A stretch of DNA of 64,000 nucleotides from Micrasema longulum (GCA_022494885.1 JAGVSM010000873.1:24922-88921); one strand, 5' to 3'; positions 20,825-33,192 are shown, numbered from the stretch's first letter. Made by a program: numbers and translations. The notes: generated by a model not told the origin, from the sequence alone.

Positions 20825-21640
20825 GTTATTTATTTATTTTATTTTATTTTATTCATATTTTTCCTCCTATTAATAATAAAAATAATGTGACCTCGCCTGG
20901 GATTACCCGTGCCGAGGACACTTAACAATATACTTTTAAAAAAATATTTTTACATTTGAGAATTAACAAAGAAGACTAACTTAATAAACAGAAATAATTT
21001 ACAAAATGTTCAGACAGTTTTAAACACATATTTATGTTTATAATTAATTTATGTACATCTATATTATTTATATTACAAAACGCACAATGAAAGAACAAAA
21101 ACCTAACATAAGCTATAAAATTGTGGAGCAGTTGGTTCAATATTGTTTTGGGTGAATGAGACAATCCATTTTACTTCTACCTAGCTTCACTATCCGTTTT
21201 TTTATAGCCTTTTTGAACATTTTCTCGTTACTAATTGTTTTAAGAGATGGTGGAAGTACACTCAAAATCCCTTTGTCTGAATGTGGTATTAGTTTGTATT
21301 TGTTTAAGTTGTCTTTGTGTTGAGGATCTAGTGATTATTTTATTTGTAAGTGATGTATTGTAGGGCGTAAGCGTAGGGGTTATGTCTTTTGAATTTGTAA
21401 GTAAGTATTGTTTTAGCGTATAATTGCTTTGGTGTCATGAGTTGTGATTTGTGGAATATTAGTTCAGTCTACTGACATCTATGTCTGTATCGGGTATTAT
21501 TTCAATTATGGATTTTTGTGCAACAAATACACTATTTAAAACAGTGTCACTCGCACCACCCCATCCGATTATACCGTATTCCAAAATTGATTGCACAGTG
21601 CAAAATAATTTTTTAAAAGTTCCTTTACATTAATTATAAT
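20825..21640 (-). pseudogene. LINE-L 3' end with tail
   Basis: Minus strand: ILEYGIIGWGGASDTVLNSV (about 21600), FVAQKSIIEII, later KTISNEKMFKKAIKKRIVKL and a stop near 21130. The 'eYgi.gWGgas' motif lies in the thumb of CR1/Jockey-type LINEs. The 3' UTR runs to a tail of AATAAAATAAAATAAA type at 20825-20850. Homologous ends: 268-390, 39075-39400. Confidence 0.75.
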
Positions 21641-21723
21641 TTGAATTGTTTTGTTTGGTCTGTAGTGATCTGTTTTATGTGTATGGCTGATTATGTTAAA
21701 TTGGACATACCAGAAGTTTTGTT

Positions 21724-22175
21724 ACATATATTCAAATTCAAATTATTTATTCACAAAGTAACATAACAAATAACAAAGGATTAAAGACGTTAAATTGGAA
21801 CTTTATATCAAACCAAGAACCCTTGAGCAATGGTTCGAAATTATTAAGGTATAATACTCTCTAATAGCAAGTAAGTCTCTCATAGCGAGTATTTCCCTCT
21901 TAAACATAGTTTCACTAATGTGAAAGATGTCGATCTCCAAAGTGATAATGTTCAGCTGCTTGACTGTTCTTCCAATCGGCATGACCAGAGGCAGGTTGGT
22001 TCTGGAAACCGGGAGGTAAAACAGTCTGTGCTGACGCTGTCAGAGATAGCCATCAGGAACATAAAAATTGATACTCTCTAAAATGGCCGAGTTATCGATG
22101 AAACCCCTTAACAGTCTGAAAAAATGGGTCAGTGTAGACCCATCCCTTCTCCCTAGATAGGTGTCGTGTATTCAA
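21724..22175 (-). pseudogene. Jockey-like LINE 3' end
   Basis: Minus strand: GFIDNSAILESINFYVPDGY, then LFYLPVSRTNLPLVMPIGR and EIDIFHISETMFKREILAM. This is the full Jockey ORF2 C-terminal order (VP..., R.N...P..R, DIFh.s...Fk). The 3' tail reads GTGAATAAATAATTTGAATT on the minus strand (about 21724-21745). Confidence 0.75.
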
Positions 22176-23034
22176 ATTAAAGATTCACTTTCATATTATG
22201 TTGAGTTTATCATTAATTTTGTAACTTGGTTAATTATAACAACGGTTCGAATATAATAAATGAAAATTCAGACAATACTGATTAAATCTACCTGTATTAA
22301 TGAACAAGAATTGAATTTACGTTTGCGTTGAATGTCGTTAGCTGTGTCGTGTCGGTCAACCGGTAGGAGCGCTGAGCGGAGAGAGCCTGATTTACGTTTC
22401 CGTTTCGCGGTAGTTGGTGACGTTTTAGTTTAGCGTGTTGGTGGGCCTGGTACTTTATGTTGCCAGTGCCCATAGGTCTATAGAACTAGTGTATTATTTA
22501 AAGTCTCAACGTGTCATTGATCAAAAAAAGTTGTAGATGAAAATACTTTTTTATGTTTTATTTTATTAAAAAAACAAGAAAAATTACATAAATAAATAAG
22601 TTTAAAAAATAATTCATACATCCAGTAAAAGATTTTTACAAGAAATCAAAAGAACATCTCTGCATGAAGGTCAAGGATGAGGAAATAAAGTGAGGTGAAT
22701 AAACTCACAAAAAAATAATAAAAATAAAAAATAATGAAATTAATAATAATAATACCTAATAATAATCATAGTTTATTAACAAAAAATACAACTGCTTTAT
22801 CTATAACAAAATATTAATAGTTACAAAGGTTAAAGATTTCTCTGGATTATTAAATGCACTGTGTTTTCAAATAAAAGGCATTGAGATATAAAAAACGAAT
22901 TGTGAGTATAATTTTAATTCTTGTTTAAATATTTTGCAAACCTGACTGTATTTTTGGTTTGAATTATAAATATATATTTTTCATAAGTATAATAATATTT
23001 CCCTTTTGCTTTTAGTTTAAAATAATAATATTTC
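22176..23034. other. Unassigned sequence
   Basis: A CG-containing stretch at 22320-22480 stands out from AT-rich surroundings (for example 'gcgctgagcggagagagcc'). I see no promoter element or frame that would support a gene start. Confidence 0.25.
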
Positions 23035-23445
23035 CAACAAGGAAGTTCAGTGCTACAGGAAATTGGATATATATTTTTTTCTTACACGCGGTAAAAATTA
23101 AAGCACTCAATTGTACTGCGAAGTTTCTCTAAAACAAATATTTAAATTTCTCTAAAATAAATAAGAAGATTTAAAAATAAAATATTTGTATACAAATAAA
23201 CTACTCTAAATGACGTCATATTTTTTTGTAAATCAACCAATGACTGAGTGTTGTGATAGATTTTCGGTTTCCAGTAAGACAACCCGTCAATCAGGACAAC
23301 TGGAGAGGACCAGTGACGTCACGCGCAGAAAAATAAAATAATACAAAACTCATAATCGTAGCGATGACAGTACGACACATAAAAATAGTTTTTAAAAAAA
23401 AATTGGCTTATTTTGATAGTTTATTAACAAATAAAACCAAATAAA
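23035..23445 (-). repeat. GACGTC repeat, copy 3
   Basis: Starts AAGGAAGTTCAG, has AATGACGTCAT and GTGACGTCAC about 110 bp apart around a 'gtgttgtgatagattttcgg' block, and ends with the 'ggcttattttgatagtttatt' block shared with copies 1 and 2 in inverse orientation. Confidence 0.65.
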
Positions 23446-23514
23446 AACTACTGGACTTTCTCATTGTTCTAGATCTAGTATTTATATTTAATAACGCAGA
23501 AATATTATTTAATA

Positions 23515-23981
23515 GGGTCAAGCACCAATGAATGACCATTTAAGGTTCAGCTTGTAGTGAAATCCACATTAAAGGTATAAATGTCATTATTTAAGCGTAC
23601 AAAATAAAAGAAAACAATAAAAAAACACATTAATTTACTTTTACTTTTTTATTGAAATACGAGTATTACAATTATAATTAATATTACTCTAAAAAAATAG
23701 CAGAATCACCAGTGAATGACCACTACTACCCCAGTAAAAATAATACTCAGATTTAGTTGCATCATAACATTATAAAACACCCTTTACACTTAGAATATGG
23801 ATATATTCAAAGAATTGCATAAGAAATAGCATCAGATGAAACACTTACCACACCTTTCCTTATAAAAACACCGCCAATCTCAGAACAATAACAGTTAAAA
23901 GTTTTTTTTACTGGACACATGTAGCAATTCTTATTATATTGTGTTTTATTAACCAGTGGTCATTTACTGGTGCTTTGACCC
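23515..23981. mobile_element. Non-autonomous DNA transposon with TA duplication
   Basis: Inverted ends: left GGGTCAAGCACCAATGAATG, right the complement with one extra A (GGGTCAAAGCACCAGTAAAT). TA flanks both ends (23513-23514, 23982-23983). The subterminal motif CACCAGTGAATGACCACT is repeated internally at about 23708-23725. 467 bp, non-coding. The layout and first bases match the element at 8495-9332. Confidence 0.8.
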
Positions 23982-23983
23982 TA

Positions 23984-24689
23984 CGTGGTATTTGTAAATT
24001 TGAAGTAATATCCTTTACCGCTTCTTCCCAATGGTAGCGTATTCTATAGCCTTCCAATGACTATGTATAATTCCCTAAAAGATCTACGGCAGGTTTTGTT
24101 TACTTATGTATACGCATGAGTACTTAAAAGATAATGCATAAACACTCCAGCGATCGGCATGATCCTAACTTCATACGAGGAATTTACTTAGAATGAGATG
24201 CCACATACAAAATATTATTATAGGCACGTGAAGAGGATATTTTTTACCGAGTAAATAATGATACGACTACTTAAACACGCCCGGAAAACAAAGCTGGTAA
24301 AAGCACCTTCCTGAAGCTGACAATGTAAAAATTTAGAAACGGAGGTGATTTAAATTTTAGGCTGCGCAGCGAAAGCGTTTTATGATATCATAACCTAAAA
24401 ATGAACTGTAATAATAATTCAATGCAACTTTTTATGATTTTAAAAACCTTGTCTGTGAATGCTTGAATTAAAACCAAAATACTAAGGTGCTTAGATATTT
24501 ACAAGGCATCGCTGACGGGTAAAAAACCACATTTAAGAAAAAAATATATGTAAAAAATACATTAAGTAAAATAAATAAATTTCAGTGTATATTAAAATAA
24601 AATAAATAAATTTCAATGTAATTCAGATCAAAATCACACAATTTATTTAAAGTATGCGTGTTTGAAAAAGCCCAAAATTTAGATTATTA
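23984..24689. other. Unassigned sequence
   Basis: No recognisable feature. Moderately mixed composition; possibly single-copy. Confidence 0.3.
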
Positions 24690-25175
24690 GTATTAACATA
24701 TTACAACAGAGATGAAGAACATTTCAGAAGGTAATTTAGGAGTCTAGGCATCTACAGGCCTTATGACCTGTCATTGGCTGGTTTAAGTGGCCACTTTACA
24801 CACTGTGTAACATTCACCATTAAGTCCATATTTGAGCATCTATATTCCTTCAATCTTTTCATCTGTTGATGTTTGTGAAGTTAGAGAGCAGAAACCTTTA
24901 TTTATGTGGGTGAGATTAATCTAATTGAATTATTTCAACTACATACTAGGCAACGCTTGAAAACGAAATATTTTCAAATTTATATACTTCTTCATGGACC
25001 AGGTGGATTTTTCAACAATATTTTGAGTTTGTCCAATTTTTTGTAGACAAGGACTGGATTCAACTCCCTGAAGAGCTGTTAATATTAACCTATTACAACA
25101 GAGATGAAGAACATTTTCGAGAAGGTAATATAGAAGTCTAGGCATCTACAAGGCTTATGACCTGTCATTGACTGG
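24690..25175. mobile_element. MITE-A copy 1 (double unit)
   Basis: Contains the MITE-A blocks 'gagatgaagaaca', 'tctaggcatctacagg', 'gacctgtcattggctggttt', 'ccactttacacactgtgtaa' and 'caacaatattttgagtttgt', with the first blocks repeated in the same orientation after the terminus-like block. Confidence 0.7.
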
Positions 25176-25634
25176 AGATAAAATTTTGATGAAAACACCG
25201 CATTGTGACTTATGATTCTCAAGAAAAAGATACTGTTACCTTTAAATTAGATCCTTTTTTCGGTTTTGTGATTCGATAGCAGGTAAACGCATAAATTTGA
25301 ATATTTGAAAAAATGCTATTAAAAATTACATTGGGTTTAAACTTGCAGGAGATACATTTACTGTGGACCTGGCTTGTAGAACGTAGATTTTAAAATGAAT
25401 GTCAGTTTTGATTTCACTATTTTAAGAATTTATTTATTTCTAAAAAAATTCTGGCTTACAAGCTATGAGAATTAAATGTATAATATTTTTATTAAATATA
25501 CTGTACAAAAGTTCTATATTGTGTTGGAATGTAAAATTAGTAAAAATGATATAAAAATAATATATTAATGTAGGAACCTACTGACGAACTGCCAAAAGGA
25601 TTTTTGTTAGTCCATAATTTAATTGTTATATTTA
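25176..25634. other. AT-rich, unassigned
   Basis: Nothing recognised. Confidence 0.3.
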
Positions 25635-25921
25635 TAAACAATATTTTGAGTTTCAGTTCTTTCACTTCACAAAGATCAACAGATGGAAGAATTGAAGGGA
25701 CACAGATGTTCAAACATAGGCAGAATGGTAAATGTTACACAGTTTGTAAAGTTCCCACTTAAACCAGCCAACGATACGTCATAAGCCCCGTTAATTCTAG
25801 ATTTATATATTCCCTTCTGTTGAATGTTCTTCATCTCTGTTGTAATATATAAATATCGATAACTCCTAAGGCGGTTGAATCCAGTTCTTGTCTTAAAAAA
25901 TTTGGACAAACTCAAAATATT
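25635..25921 (-). mobile_element. MITE-A copy 2
   Basis: Both termini are visible: 'caatattttgagttt' at left and 'tttggacaaactcaaaatat' at right, about 287 bp apart. The central blocks are in reverse orientation relative to copy 1. A SINE-C starts at the next base. Confidence 0.75.
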
Positions 25922-26090
25922 TAAACCGGGTTGTGGTCCCGTGGTAATATTGTGGACTTACGGGCCAAAGGTCCGAGGTTTAAATCCCACTCTACCACAA
26001 CTCGATTTCCATTTTTCCAGCATAAGTTATTTACAACATTTAGGAAATGGTCTGAAAATTTAAATATTTGGGTCAATATTAAGAACGAAA
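25922..26090 (+). repeat. SINE-C copy 1
   Basis: tRNA-like head (TGGTAATATTGTGGACTTAC, B-box-like GAGGTTTAAATCCCA), then a body 'ctcgatttccatttttccag' and a 'gaaatggtctgaaaat' block. Homologues at 59100-59268 and 47751-47885. Confidence 0.75.
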
Positions 26091-26129
26091 GCATTTCCCT
26101 TTAAAAATAAATAAAATTGTTGATAAATC

Positions 26130-26425
26130 CAGCGGGTCCAAGAAGAAATATAAAACTTGGAAAGTATTTTCGCGCGTCGCCTAATTTATAGGTGATATAA
26201 TTCAGTCATAATTTCACCGGCGTCAATTTTTACATTTTTTTTTGCACCACAACAGGCCAGGAGGCCTAATTACAGTGGTGAATTACATCACAGAGCACCC
26301 AGGCTTGAGCTTTCAGATCTTTAACTTCACAAATATCAACAGATGGAAGAATTGGAAAATACAGATGTTCAAACTTAGATAGAATAGTGAATATTACACA
26401 GTTTGTAAATTGGCCACTTAAACGA
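26130..26425 (-). mobile_element. MITE-A copy 3, interrupted by SINE-B
   Basis: The left part (26130-26234, 'cgtcgcctaatttataggtg') and right part (26310-26425, 'acttcacaaatatcaacaga', 'atggaagaattgg') are consecutive in other MITE-A copies (34757-35215, 53585-53878). Here they are separated by a SINE-B 3' fragment. Confidence 0.6.
26235..26309 (-). repeat. SINE-B 3' fragment
   Basis: T-run then 'gcaccacaacaggccagg' and 'aattacagtggtgaattac', ending at the 'aggcttgag' position. It is 5'-truncated, lacking the tRNA-like head, and sits inside MITE-A copy 3. Confidence 0.8.
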
Positions 26426-26599
26426 TGGAAATGTTGTAAGAACCACAAGCTACAGAAGTTACTGACTACTTTCTTTAGTGAAATTGGTCGAGAGAGTCTG
26501 AGGGGTCAATGGTGGCTTATAGTTAGCCATCACATATTCTTATTTGAATTGTGATGTTTTTAGGTTTTTGTTGTTTACTGATTGAATTTTTGAAGATCC

Positions 26600-26890
26600 T
26601 CATTACTTTTAACTCTGTTTTTACTATGTTTTTTTTAAATATGTTTTTTACTATTTATATATAAACATATATATTTATTCCATCTTTAAGTATGTTTTTT
26701 CTTTTTACTACGTATTTTACTATGTTTTTTTGTACATGTTTTTCGCTCTACAAATTTATTTTTTACCATGTCTTTTACTGTTTCTTGTTATGTATTTTGT
26801 TTTAACTACGTACTTTACTTTGTTTAATACGTTTTTTTACTAAATTTGTACTATGTTTTTTTACTATATTTTTCACTATGACTAGTACCT
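26600..26890. repeat. Degenerate TTTTTACTATG minisatellite
   Basis: At least ten imperfect units built on TTTTTACTATGT or TTTTACTACGTA, 10-30 bp apart, on a strongly T-rich strand. No coding or transposon signature. Confidence 0.65.
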
Positions 26891-27009
26891 TTATTTATTC
26901 TTTCTATGTATTGATATCTGTTTTTTTTAATTTTTTTGGACTGGCTTAGAAAGGGGAAAATAACCCCGGTTAGATAATCAAAGCAACCTTGTATAAACGT
27001 ATAATTTTA

Positions 27010-27420
27010 TCATCAATATTTTGAGTTTGTCCAAATTTTTATAGACAAGGACTGGATTCAACTCCTTGGGGAGCTGTTTATATTAACATATTACAACAGA
27101 TTAACATATTACAACTTCACAAACATCAACATATGAAAGAATTGAAGGAATATAGATGTTAAAATATGGGCAGAATGGTGAATGTTACACAGTGTGTAAA
27201 GTGGCCACTAAAACCAGCCATTGACAGGTCATAAGCCCTGTAGATGCCTAGACTACTATAATACCTTCTCTTAAATGTTATTCATCTCTGTTGTTAGTAT
27301 AATTTTATGTTTATAATATGATAATTAATAAATAAACCAGCCAATTACAGGTCATACGCCCTGTAAATGCCTAGACTTCCATTTTCCATTCCTCAAAATG
27401 TTAATGATCTCTGGTTGTAT
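27010..27420 (-). mobile_element. MITE-A copy 4 (double unit)
   Basis: Terminus 'caatattttgagtttgtcca' at left, then reverse-orientation central blocks and a second partial unit from 27330 ('aaaccagccaattacaggtc'). Confidence 0.7.
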
Positions 27421-28079
27421 ATTAATGTCCGAAATGCTATTGATTCATAAAATGAAACTTTAAAAAAATTCAATAAGTATAAAAAGTAATAAGGTATGAA
27501 AAACAAAACTTTTCAGTTGCTATGAAAAGTAAATTGAGTAAATCTAAACAAATAGAAATAATTCCTAGGGAACACTTGATGTAGGTATGTTTGCTTTGTC
27601 ATTTGGTTCAGTTATCTGTGTGCACACTGCACAGGCAGAGCGATGGCGCATACCTATAGTCGAGGTCTACGTTCAAGGCGTACGGAAGGAATGCGGTAGT
27701 GTTTTGTGACGCTTTCCGGTAGAGTAAAGATAAAAATTATCTGGTTAATATTCACGAATGTATTATATTTCTGTTCAATATTTTTAAAGCGCTCTTCTTT
27801 TATTTTACTGTATAATATTAATTTTTTATGACTGATCTTACTTTTGTGTTACAAAAAATGATTAAATTTAAGAAAATCTATTATTATCTCCAAGTCATTA
27901 AAATTTGTCGGAAAATAAAAAATATCCTATCTTACGAATTAGGTAGGTATATTAAAAAATGAAACATGAAAAAAAATATTGTCTTTAGAATTTAGAGGTA
28001 AATTTATCATGGTAATAAAAAAAATTATCTCAAAAATCTTTTGTCTTTAAAAAAAGACATATAAACATAATACATTACC
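27421..28079. other. Unassigned sequence
   Basis: AT-rich with a GC-richer stretch at 27600-27720. No frame or motif. Confidence 0.3.
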
Positions 28080-28405
28080 TAAATTTGTTGCAACAGAGAG
28101 GGAAAACATTTTTGCGAAGGGAATAAGAAGTTAAGGCATTTGCGGGGCTTATGTTCTATCATTGGCTGGTTTAAGTGGCCATTTTACACACCACGTAACA
28201 TTCTTCATTATGTCTATGTTTAAACATCCACATTTCTCCAACTTTTCCATCTGTTGACTTTTGTGTAGTAAAAGAGCTGAAATCTTTATATATATTACCT
28301 TTATTATATTATAAACCAATAAATTTACATCTAAATAACTCCATAGCGAAGAAATCTAGACTGTCTGGAAACGTTTGCATATACCCAAAACATTGTTGAA
28401 TATTT
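28080..28405 (+). mobile_element. MITE-A copy 5
   Basis: Blocks 'gcaacagagagggaaaacat', 'ggctggtttaagtggccatt' and 'tccatctgttgacttttgtg', closing with the terminus 'cccaaaacattgttgaat' at about 28385-28402. Confidence 0.7.
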
Positions 28406-29744
28406 TTTTTATCATTACACTGAATACCGCGTCAATCGTAGATCGCGCACGTGCAAGATACGCTAGTAAGTAAAAACGGTCAACACATCATTTGAAATTT
28501 AGAATTCATGTATTAGACCTTTTAATTTAAGGGTTTATTTAACTATCCGTTCTTTCGGTTTAAGCTTACGAGAATTAAATTACTGGGATAGCAATTTTCC
28601 CCGTATAAGCAGATAACTTTTGTACTCGAAGAAATGTACAAAAAAACTGGACGTTTTGCATTATTCGTGTGCGGTAGATGGACCTGCACGACCTCTGACA
28701 GAAAGAATAATTTTATAGATATTTACTCTACATTGTGTAATATATTCTATCATTATATTTGTGAAAAAAATTAACCGGATGTATGTACTATTTTTAATAT
28801 TTATAAGAAAATATTTGTTGTTTTTCCCTAATAAAAATAAAATTACATATTTTTGGATACCGAGGCGCCATTTTTTTTCGAAACTTAACCGGGCAGCGCA
28901 GCGTCAAAACACGTTACCGCATTTTTTCCGTGTGCCCTGATCGTGGATTCCGACTATACATATTATTTACTGAATATTGCTCACATTCTGAGGATTATGA
29001 AAACATGGCGTGGGTGTATTGACGAACAAATTGAGAGTAGTCTAGCTTCTAGCCTAGTCTTATACCAACATGATATGTTGATTCTTAAATAAGTTCCGGA
29101 GCAATTCATTGTTTCCGATATTTTTGCAAGAGTCAAATTCTTCAGCTAAGAGTTGAACCAGCAAATTTAAGAGGCAATACAAATTTGGAAATTTCATGTA
29201 TCCTCAGAACACAGTTAAATTTAGTGATTATCACAGTTAATAATTATGATTATTTGAAACAGGGTCATTAAATTGTAAGTTTTGGGTAAATCATGAGAAC
29301 GCTAATATTTCCGAATTTTTAAGACAAATACCGACGGAAAAAGACTAATGCCCGTATCCAAAGACAAAAATCAATGTGAGGAAAGTAAATTCTAATCTCA
29401 TTGCTGAGATTAGCATGGAGATGAGGACATATCAATGTACTTTCCTCACCCCGAGTTTTGCATCTGAATAACTGAACATAAGAGACTGATGCGCGGCTAT
29501 TGGCGAAATTAGTTTATTTATAAAATATGCCACTTTTCTCAGAATTTATAACTGCGTTACGCGTCGTATGATTTGAAAGTAAATTTCATATAAAAAAACA
29601 CCCTTATAAGATGATTTAGCAGTTAAGGTTTTTATTAAAATATTTTTGGTAGTTATCTTACATTGCCCCCACTGTTTTGCATAACACATGTCTTACCCAC
29701 ATTGTTTTAGAATTGATTCAAAATAAAAAGTTAAAAATATAAAA
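28406..29744. other. Unassigned; small hairpin at 29380-29460
   Basis: Mostly featureless. At 29380-29460 'gtgaggaaagta' and 'tactttcctcac' face each other around an inner palindrome 'ctaatctcattgctgagattag' (split as CTAATCTCA / TGAGATTAG). This may be a very small foldback element. Confidence 0.3.
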
Positions 29745-29840
29745 CAACAGATGAAGAACATTTTTTAGAAAGGAATATAGAAGCCTAGGCATTTACAGGG
29801 TTTATGTCATTAGCTATTTTGAGTGGTCACTTTACACATT
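29745..29840 (+). mobile_element. MITE-A fragment
   Basis: 'acaacagatgaagaacattt', 'gcctaggcatttacaggg', 'gtggtcactttacacat'. Truncated at both ends. Confidence 0.6.
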
Positions 29841-29984
29841 ACAACCCAGGATTTATCATACATAAGCATTAAGAGTGGCACGATCAGGTTAACGAAGTTA
29901 GTAGTAAACTTTATATCAGTTTGCACTCACTTAAAATATTACAGAATTTCTTGCCAATCGATGTTAAGAAAACGTTAGTCCAGA

Positions 29985-30790
29985 GCTTACTTCTCCCACT
30001 CCTTGATAATTTGAATGTATATTCTAGTTTCAATAGGTAAATGTTATCAACTATCAAATATCTTAATTTAGTAAATGGGGTGTAGAATTTCAACCCTCCA
30101 TGCGCTCAGTAGCTGCAAGACTTGTTGTAATCTAACTTCTATTTTTATAAATTTGTTTTTTATTTCATTTTTTAAAATATTACTAAAACTCTAGATTTCA
30201 TTGTCAAATAAAATGTAAATAATGGCTAGATTTCTTATTTTCCGTGCGCTCTGTAGCTGCATGACGTGCTGTAATCTAGCTCCCATATATAATAATTGTA
30301 ATACAGGGTGTTCTTTAAACCCTGTCACATCCAAAACCACAATGATCAGTATTGGCAAGAAGACATATTAGCATATTTAAAAAAATATTAAGAACCAAGA
30401 TTTAAAAAAAAAAAAAAATATTAAAAAAACAAATGGTTGCTTATTTCTGCAAGGGAGAGGTGAGAGGAGCGCAGCGCAGTATCAGATTCACCCCTCCCCC
30501 ATCCTCGTTTCACCCCTTCAGAAGTAAGCAACCATTTGCTTTTTTTGGTATTTTATATTCTAAAAATTTATTCTTTCTAAAAAAATAATTTAATGTGTCA
30601 ATATGTCTTCTTTCTCATACTTATTATCGTGACGGGGTTTAAAGAACATCCTGTACATCATAATTGGAGACGAGGAACTAGGAATCCCAACCGTCTGTGT
30701 GCCCTGTAGCAGCAAGACGTGCTGGGATATTTATTTATTGTACAGCGCCCTTGAGGTGATTTTTGCGAAAATGGCGCTATCTATATATAT
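29985..30790 (-). repeat. 28-bp motif element, copy 2, split by a MITE
   Basis: Reverse-complement copies of the CTTGCAGCTACAGAGCGCAT motif at about 30095-30124, 30237-30265 and 30680-30722, with the same spacers as 19493-19950. The blocks 'gacgaggaactaggaatccc' and 'cagcgcccttgaggtgattt' match in inverse orientation. The block between the second and third motif is interrupted by the palindromic MITE at 30304-30653. A further outlying piece ('tagcgccattttcgtgaaaa') lies at 30910-30950. Confidence 0.7.
30304..30653. mobile_element. Palindromic TA MITE, complete
   Basis: Near-perfect long inverted arms: left CAGGGTGTTCTTTAAACCCT, right its complement (GGGTTTAAAGAACATCCTG). Inner inverted blocks are 'agaagacatatt' and 'aaatggttgctta'. 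TA flanks both ends (30302-30303, 30654-30655). 350 bp, non-coding. The uninterrupted site is visible in the paralogous element at 19.62 kb. A half copy lies at 3535-3713. Confidence 0.85.
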
Positions 30791-30959
30791 ATAAATAATA
30801 AATAAATAAATATATATATATATAAATATATAAAATTTAATTCTTTCATATTTACCGCGTGTAAGAAAACACTTTTTATATCTAATCATTTTCATTTATT
30901 CTGGATAACTTCTATAGCGCCATTTTCGTGAAAATCATCTCAAATTGTAAACATAACAA

Positions 30960-32769
30960 AAATTTCAAATTACTTTTATGTTTATCGGATTTGATTCAGG
31001 TCTAAAAGGGTTAAATTAAAAATAACGTACCGACCATTAGAATAAGGTAATAGAGATATTGAGCAATTACAAATTTGATGTATTCAAACTTAATAAGGTT
31101 CAAAGATTTCTCATTATAAAAACATTAAACTCAATATTTAAATAAAGTTATACAATTGCCTGTCATCGAGCAGTCAAAAGCATGACTTTTAATTACCGAC
31201 ATAAAGCGAAAATTAAAAATATTTTTTAAATCGTGGTCTTCGGGAGACAGTCCGTAATCGAGTTATTTTCTCAGGCAATTACCGCGGGTAAGCGTCATGT
31301 CATGTCTCTCGTGAGACCCGATGACTGAACTTAAATGCTATTTTATATTTTTTAAAAGTAAAAGCTTATTTGGACCGACTTTTTGCTGTGAGATCTCTCC
31401 AAACATTTGCAGACAAGGCTGGGTTTTACTCTCTAAGGCATCAAAAATGAAATCTCGATAACTCCTTAGGGGAGTTATGACGAACCTTTTTGATAAGTGA
31501 CTCAAATTTTGTTCATCGTTATTTTTAGTACTAGCTCGTGGATCACTAAGTGACGTCACTTGTGAAAGGGGGGGGGAGTATGGTGAAAAACATTTTTTTT
31601 AGATAATAGAAACATTAAGAGAAACTTTAATAATGACAACGTTTTAATAATGTAGAATTAATCAATACTTCTTGACGCGTACGACAAGGATACTATTTGT
31701 TATATTATTTATTATTCATTTATTATACACGCCAAAAAGGTTTTTACTTGACAAGTACAAAATTATAATTCAAGCGTTTCATTACAAAAGTGAACATGTA
31801 GGTTTAATAAATATGTACTATAACACGTCTGGTTATATTTTCAATAATATGTTTATTAATTCAGTTCAAACATGAGACACAGTAAAGGCATTAGAACATT
31901 AAATAAATTCACTATCGTACGTATAGCACTGACTTTACAGATTGAGAAGCGACGGAGTTATTGTTTCTCGACACAAGGGGTGATTTATGGGACCCGGATG
32001 ATCAAAGCAAAAGAACACGTAGTGTTTGGGATGGCCGAGCTGTTTAAGCTAATGCTTTGCCCCGTATTTAGAAGTTTGCAAAAGAGCCTAACAGCCAACA
32101 TTCGTACTTAACAGAGTAAGTATCAAAAATAATTACTATAATCTGTGTTAATCAAGTTATATGTCGTACCAAAAAACCTGGTGAACCTATTAAGGTATGA
32201 AAAGATCAGTATAAGAATGATTGTACAGGGTGAGAGTCAAGGCTTTCCTTAGTACCAAAGAGTTCCAAACAAAGAAAGCAGGCTGCTTAAGCTAAAGGAG
32301 CTCTGAGTAGGTGTTTTAAAAGTGCCCAAAAAGATCGGTAAGCAAAACGGCAGGAAGACGACTCGGAATACTATGACTTCTGGAGCTAGGAATCTGCCTT
32401 ATAAAGGCCAAAAACGGGGAGATGATAAAATTAAGGGGCCTCGTGGGGCATGGGGTAAGCACGGTGGCTGAAGGGATGTCGCGTTGGAATGCGAGAGTAT
32501 GCAAACCTACTGCACATGTTAAAGGAGTCGGTAATACGTAACTATGTGGTAAGAGTAGGATAGAAATAGGCGAAAAAAATGTAATGGAATTTAAGCGGGT
32601 GCTATATTACCAAATAATTAGTTTTTTTTGAAGTATCGACTTCCGTTATGGTATTTATATAGATATACATAAATGTAAATAACTTGCAAACAGTTTTTTA
32701 CAGCTCTTTATCATTTTCAAATTTCTTTCCTGCCAAAATATGCGAATGCATACTGTCTATCATTGAAAA
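30960..32769. other. Unassigned sequence
   Basis: 31375-31470 has MITE-A-like phrases ('caaacatttgcagacaagg', 'gataactccttaggggagtt') and may be a decayed terminus. 31870-32590 is purine-rich on the plus strand with open frames lacking any recognised domain. No gene is supported. Confidence 0.3.
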
Positions 32770-32774
32770 AATTA

Positions 32775-33192
32775 CGGCAGGCGATTCAAAACCGACGGTG
32801 AGGTCTGTTGTTTACTGACGTCATCTTCCTCTACGATAATATCAGGCCTCAACAGTTCAAATGGGAACCTTTCAACTATCCACTCTATAGTCCAGATTTT
32901 GTTCCTTCAGATTACCATACATTTACAAAACTCAAAGACTTTTTGGCAGGAAAGAAACTTGAAAGTGATAATGATCTTAAAGCAGCTGTGACTACGCATT
33001 TCAATACACGGGTGGCGGAGGAATATGACGATGGGATACAAAAACTCGTCACATGTAATGACAAATGCTTAAATTTCCTAGGTGGCTGTGTAGACAAGTA
33101 GTTTAAAGTGTGTTCTTAACAAATAAAACGTTCATATTTGTTTATATATACTAGATTTTTTTGATATTACCAAACAGGTACTACTTTCCAAA
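32775..33192 (+). pseudogene. mariner transposase C-terminal remnant with 3' terminus
   Basis: Upstream of the ATG at 32808 the frame reads LRQAIQNRR, then VIFLYDNIRPQ (second catalytic Asp region), FNYPLYSPDFVPSDYHTF (third catalytic Asp in the SPD..PSDYH motif), ESDNDLKAAVTTHFNTRVAE and LVTCNDKCLNFLG, ending in TAG near 33100. This is the Tc1/mariner superfamily, mariner (DD34D) type. The downstream 'actttccaaatgaccctcgta' (33175-33192) looks like the right inverted repeat ending at TA. The N-terminal DNA-binding part and the first catalytic Asp are missing, so it is inactive. Confidence 0.85.

Noticed and set aside
20801..20830. Hammerhead-like GATGAAACCGGTT at the end of the LINE-E fragment
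   Set aside because: No CTGANGA box at the right distance and the sequence is explained by the LINE coding frame.
31672..32111. Two consecutive open frames of 67 and 79 codons
   Set aside because: No domain, low complexity or mixed composition, no splice signals I trust.
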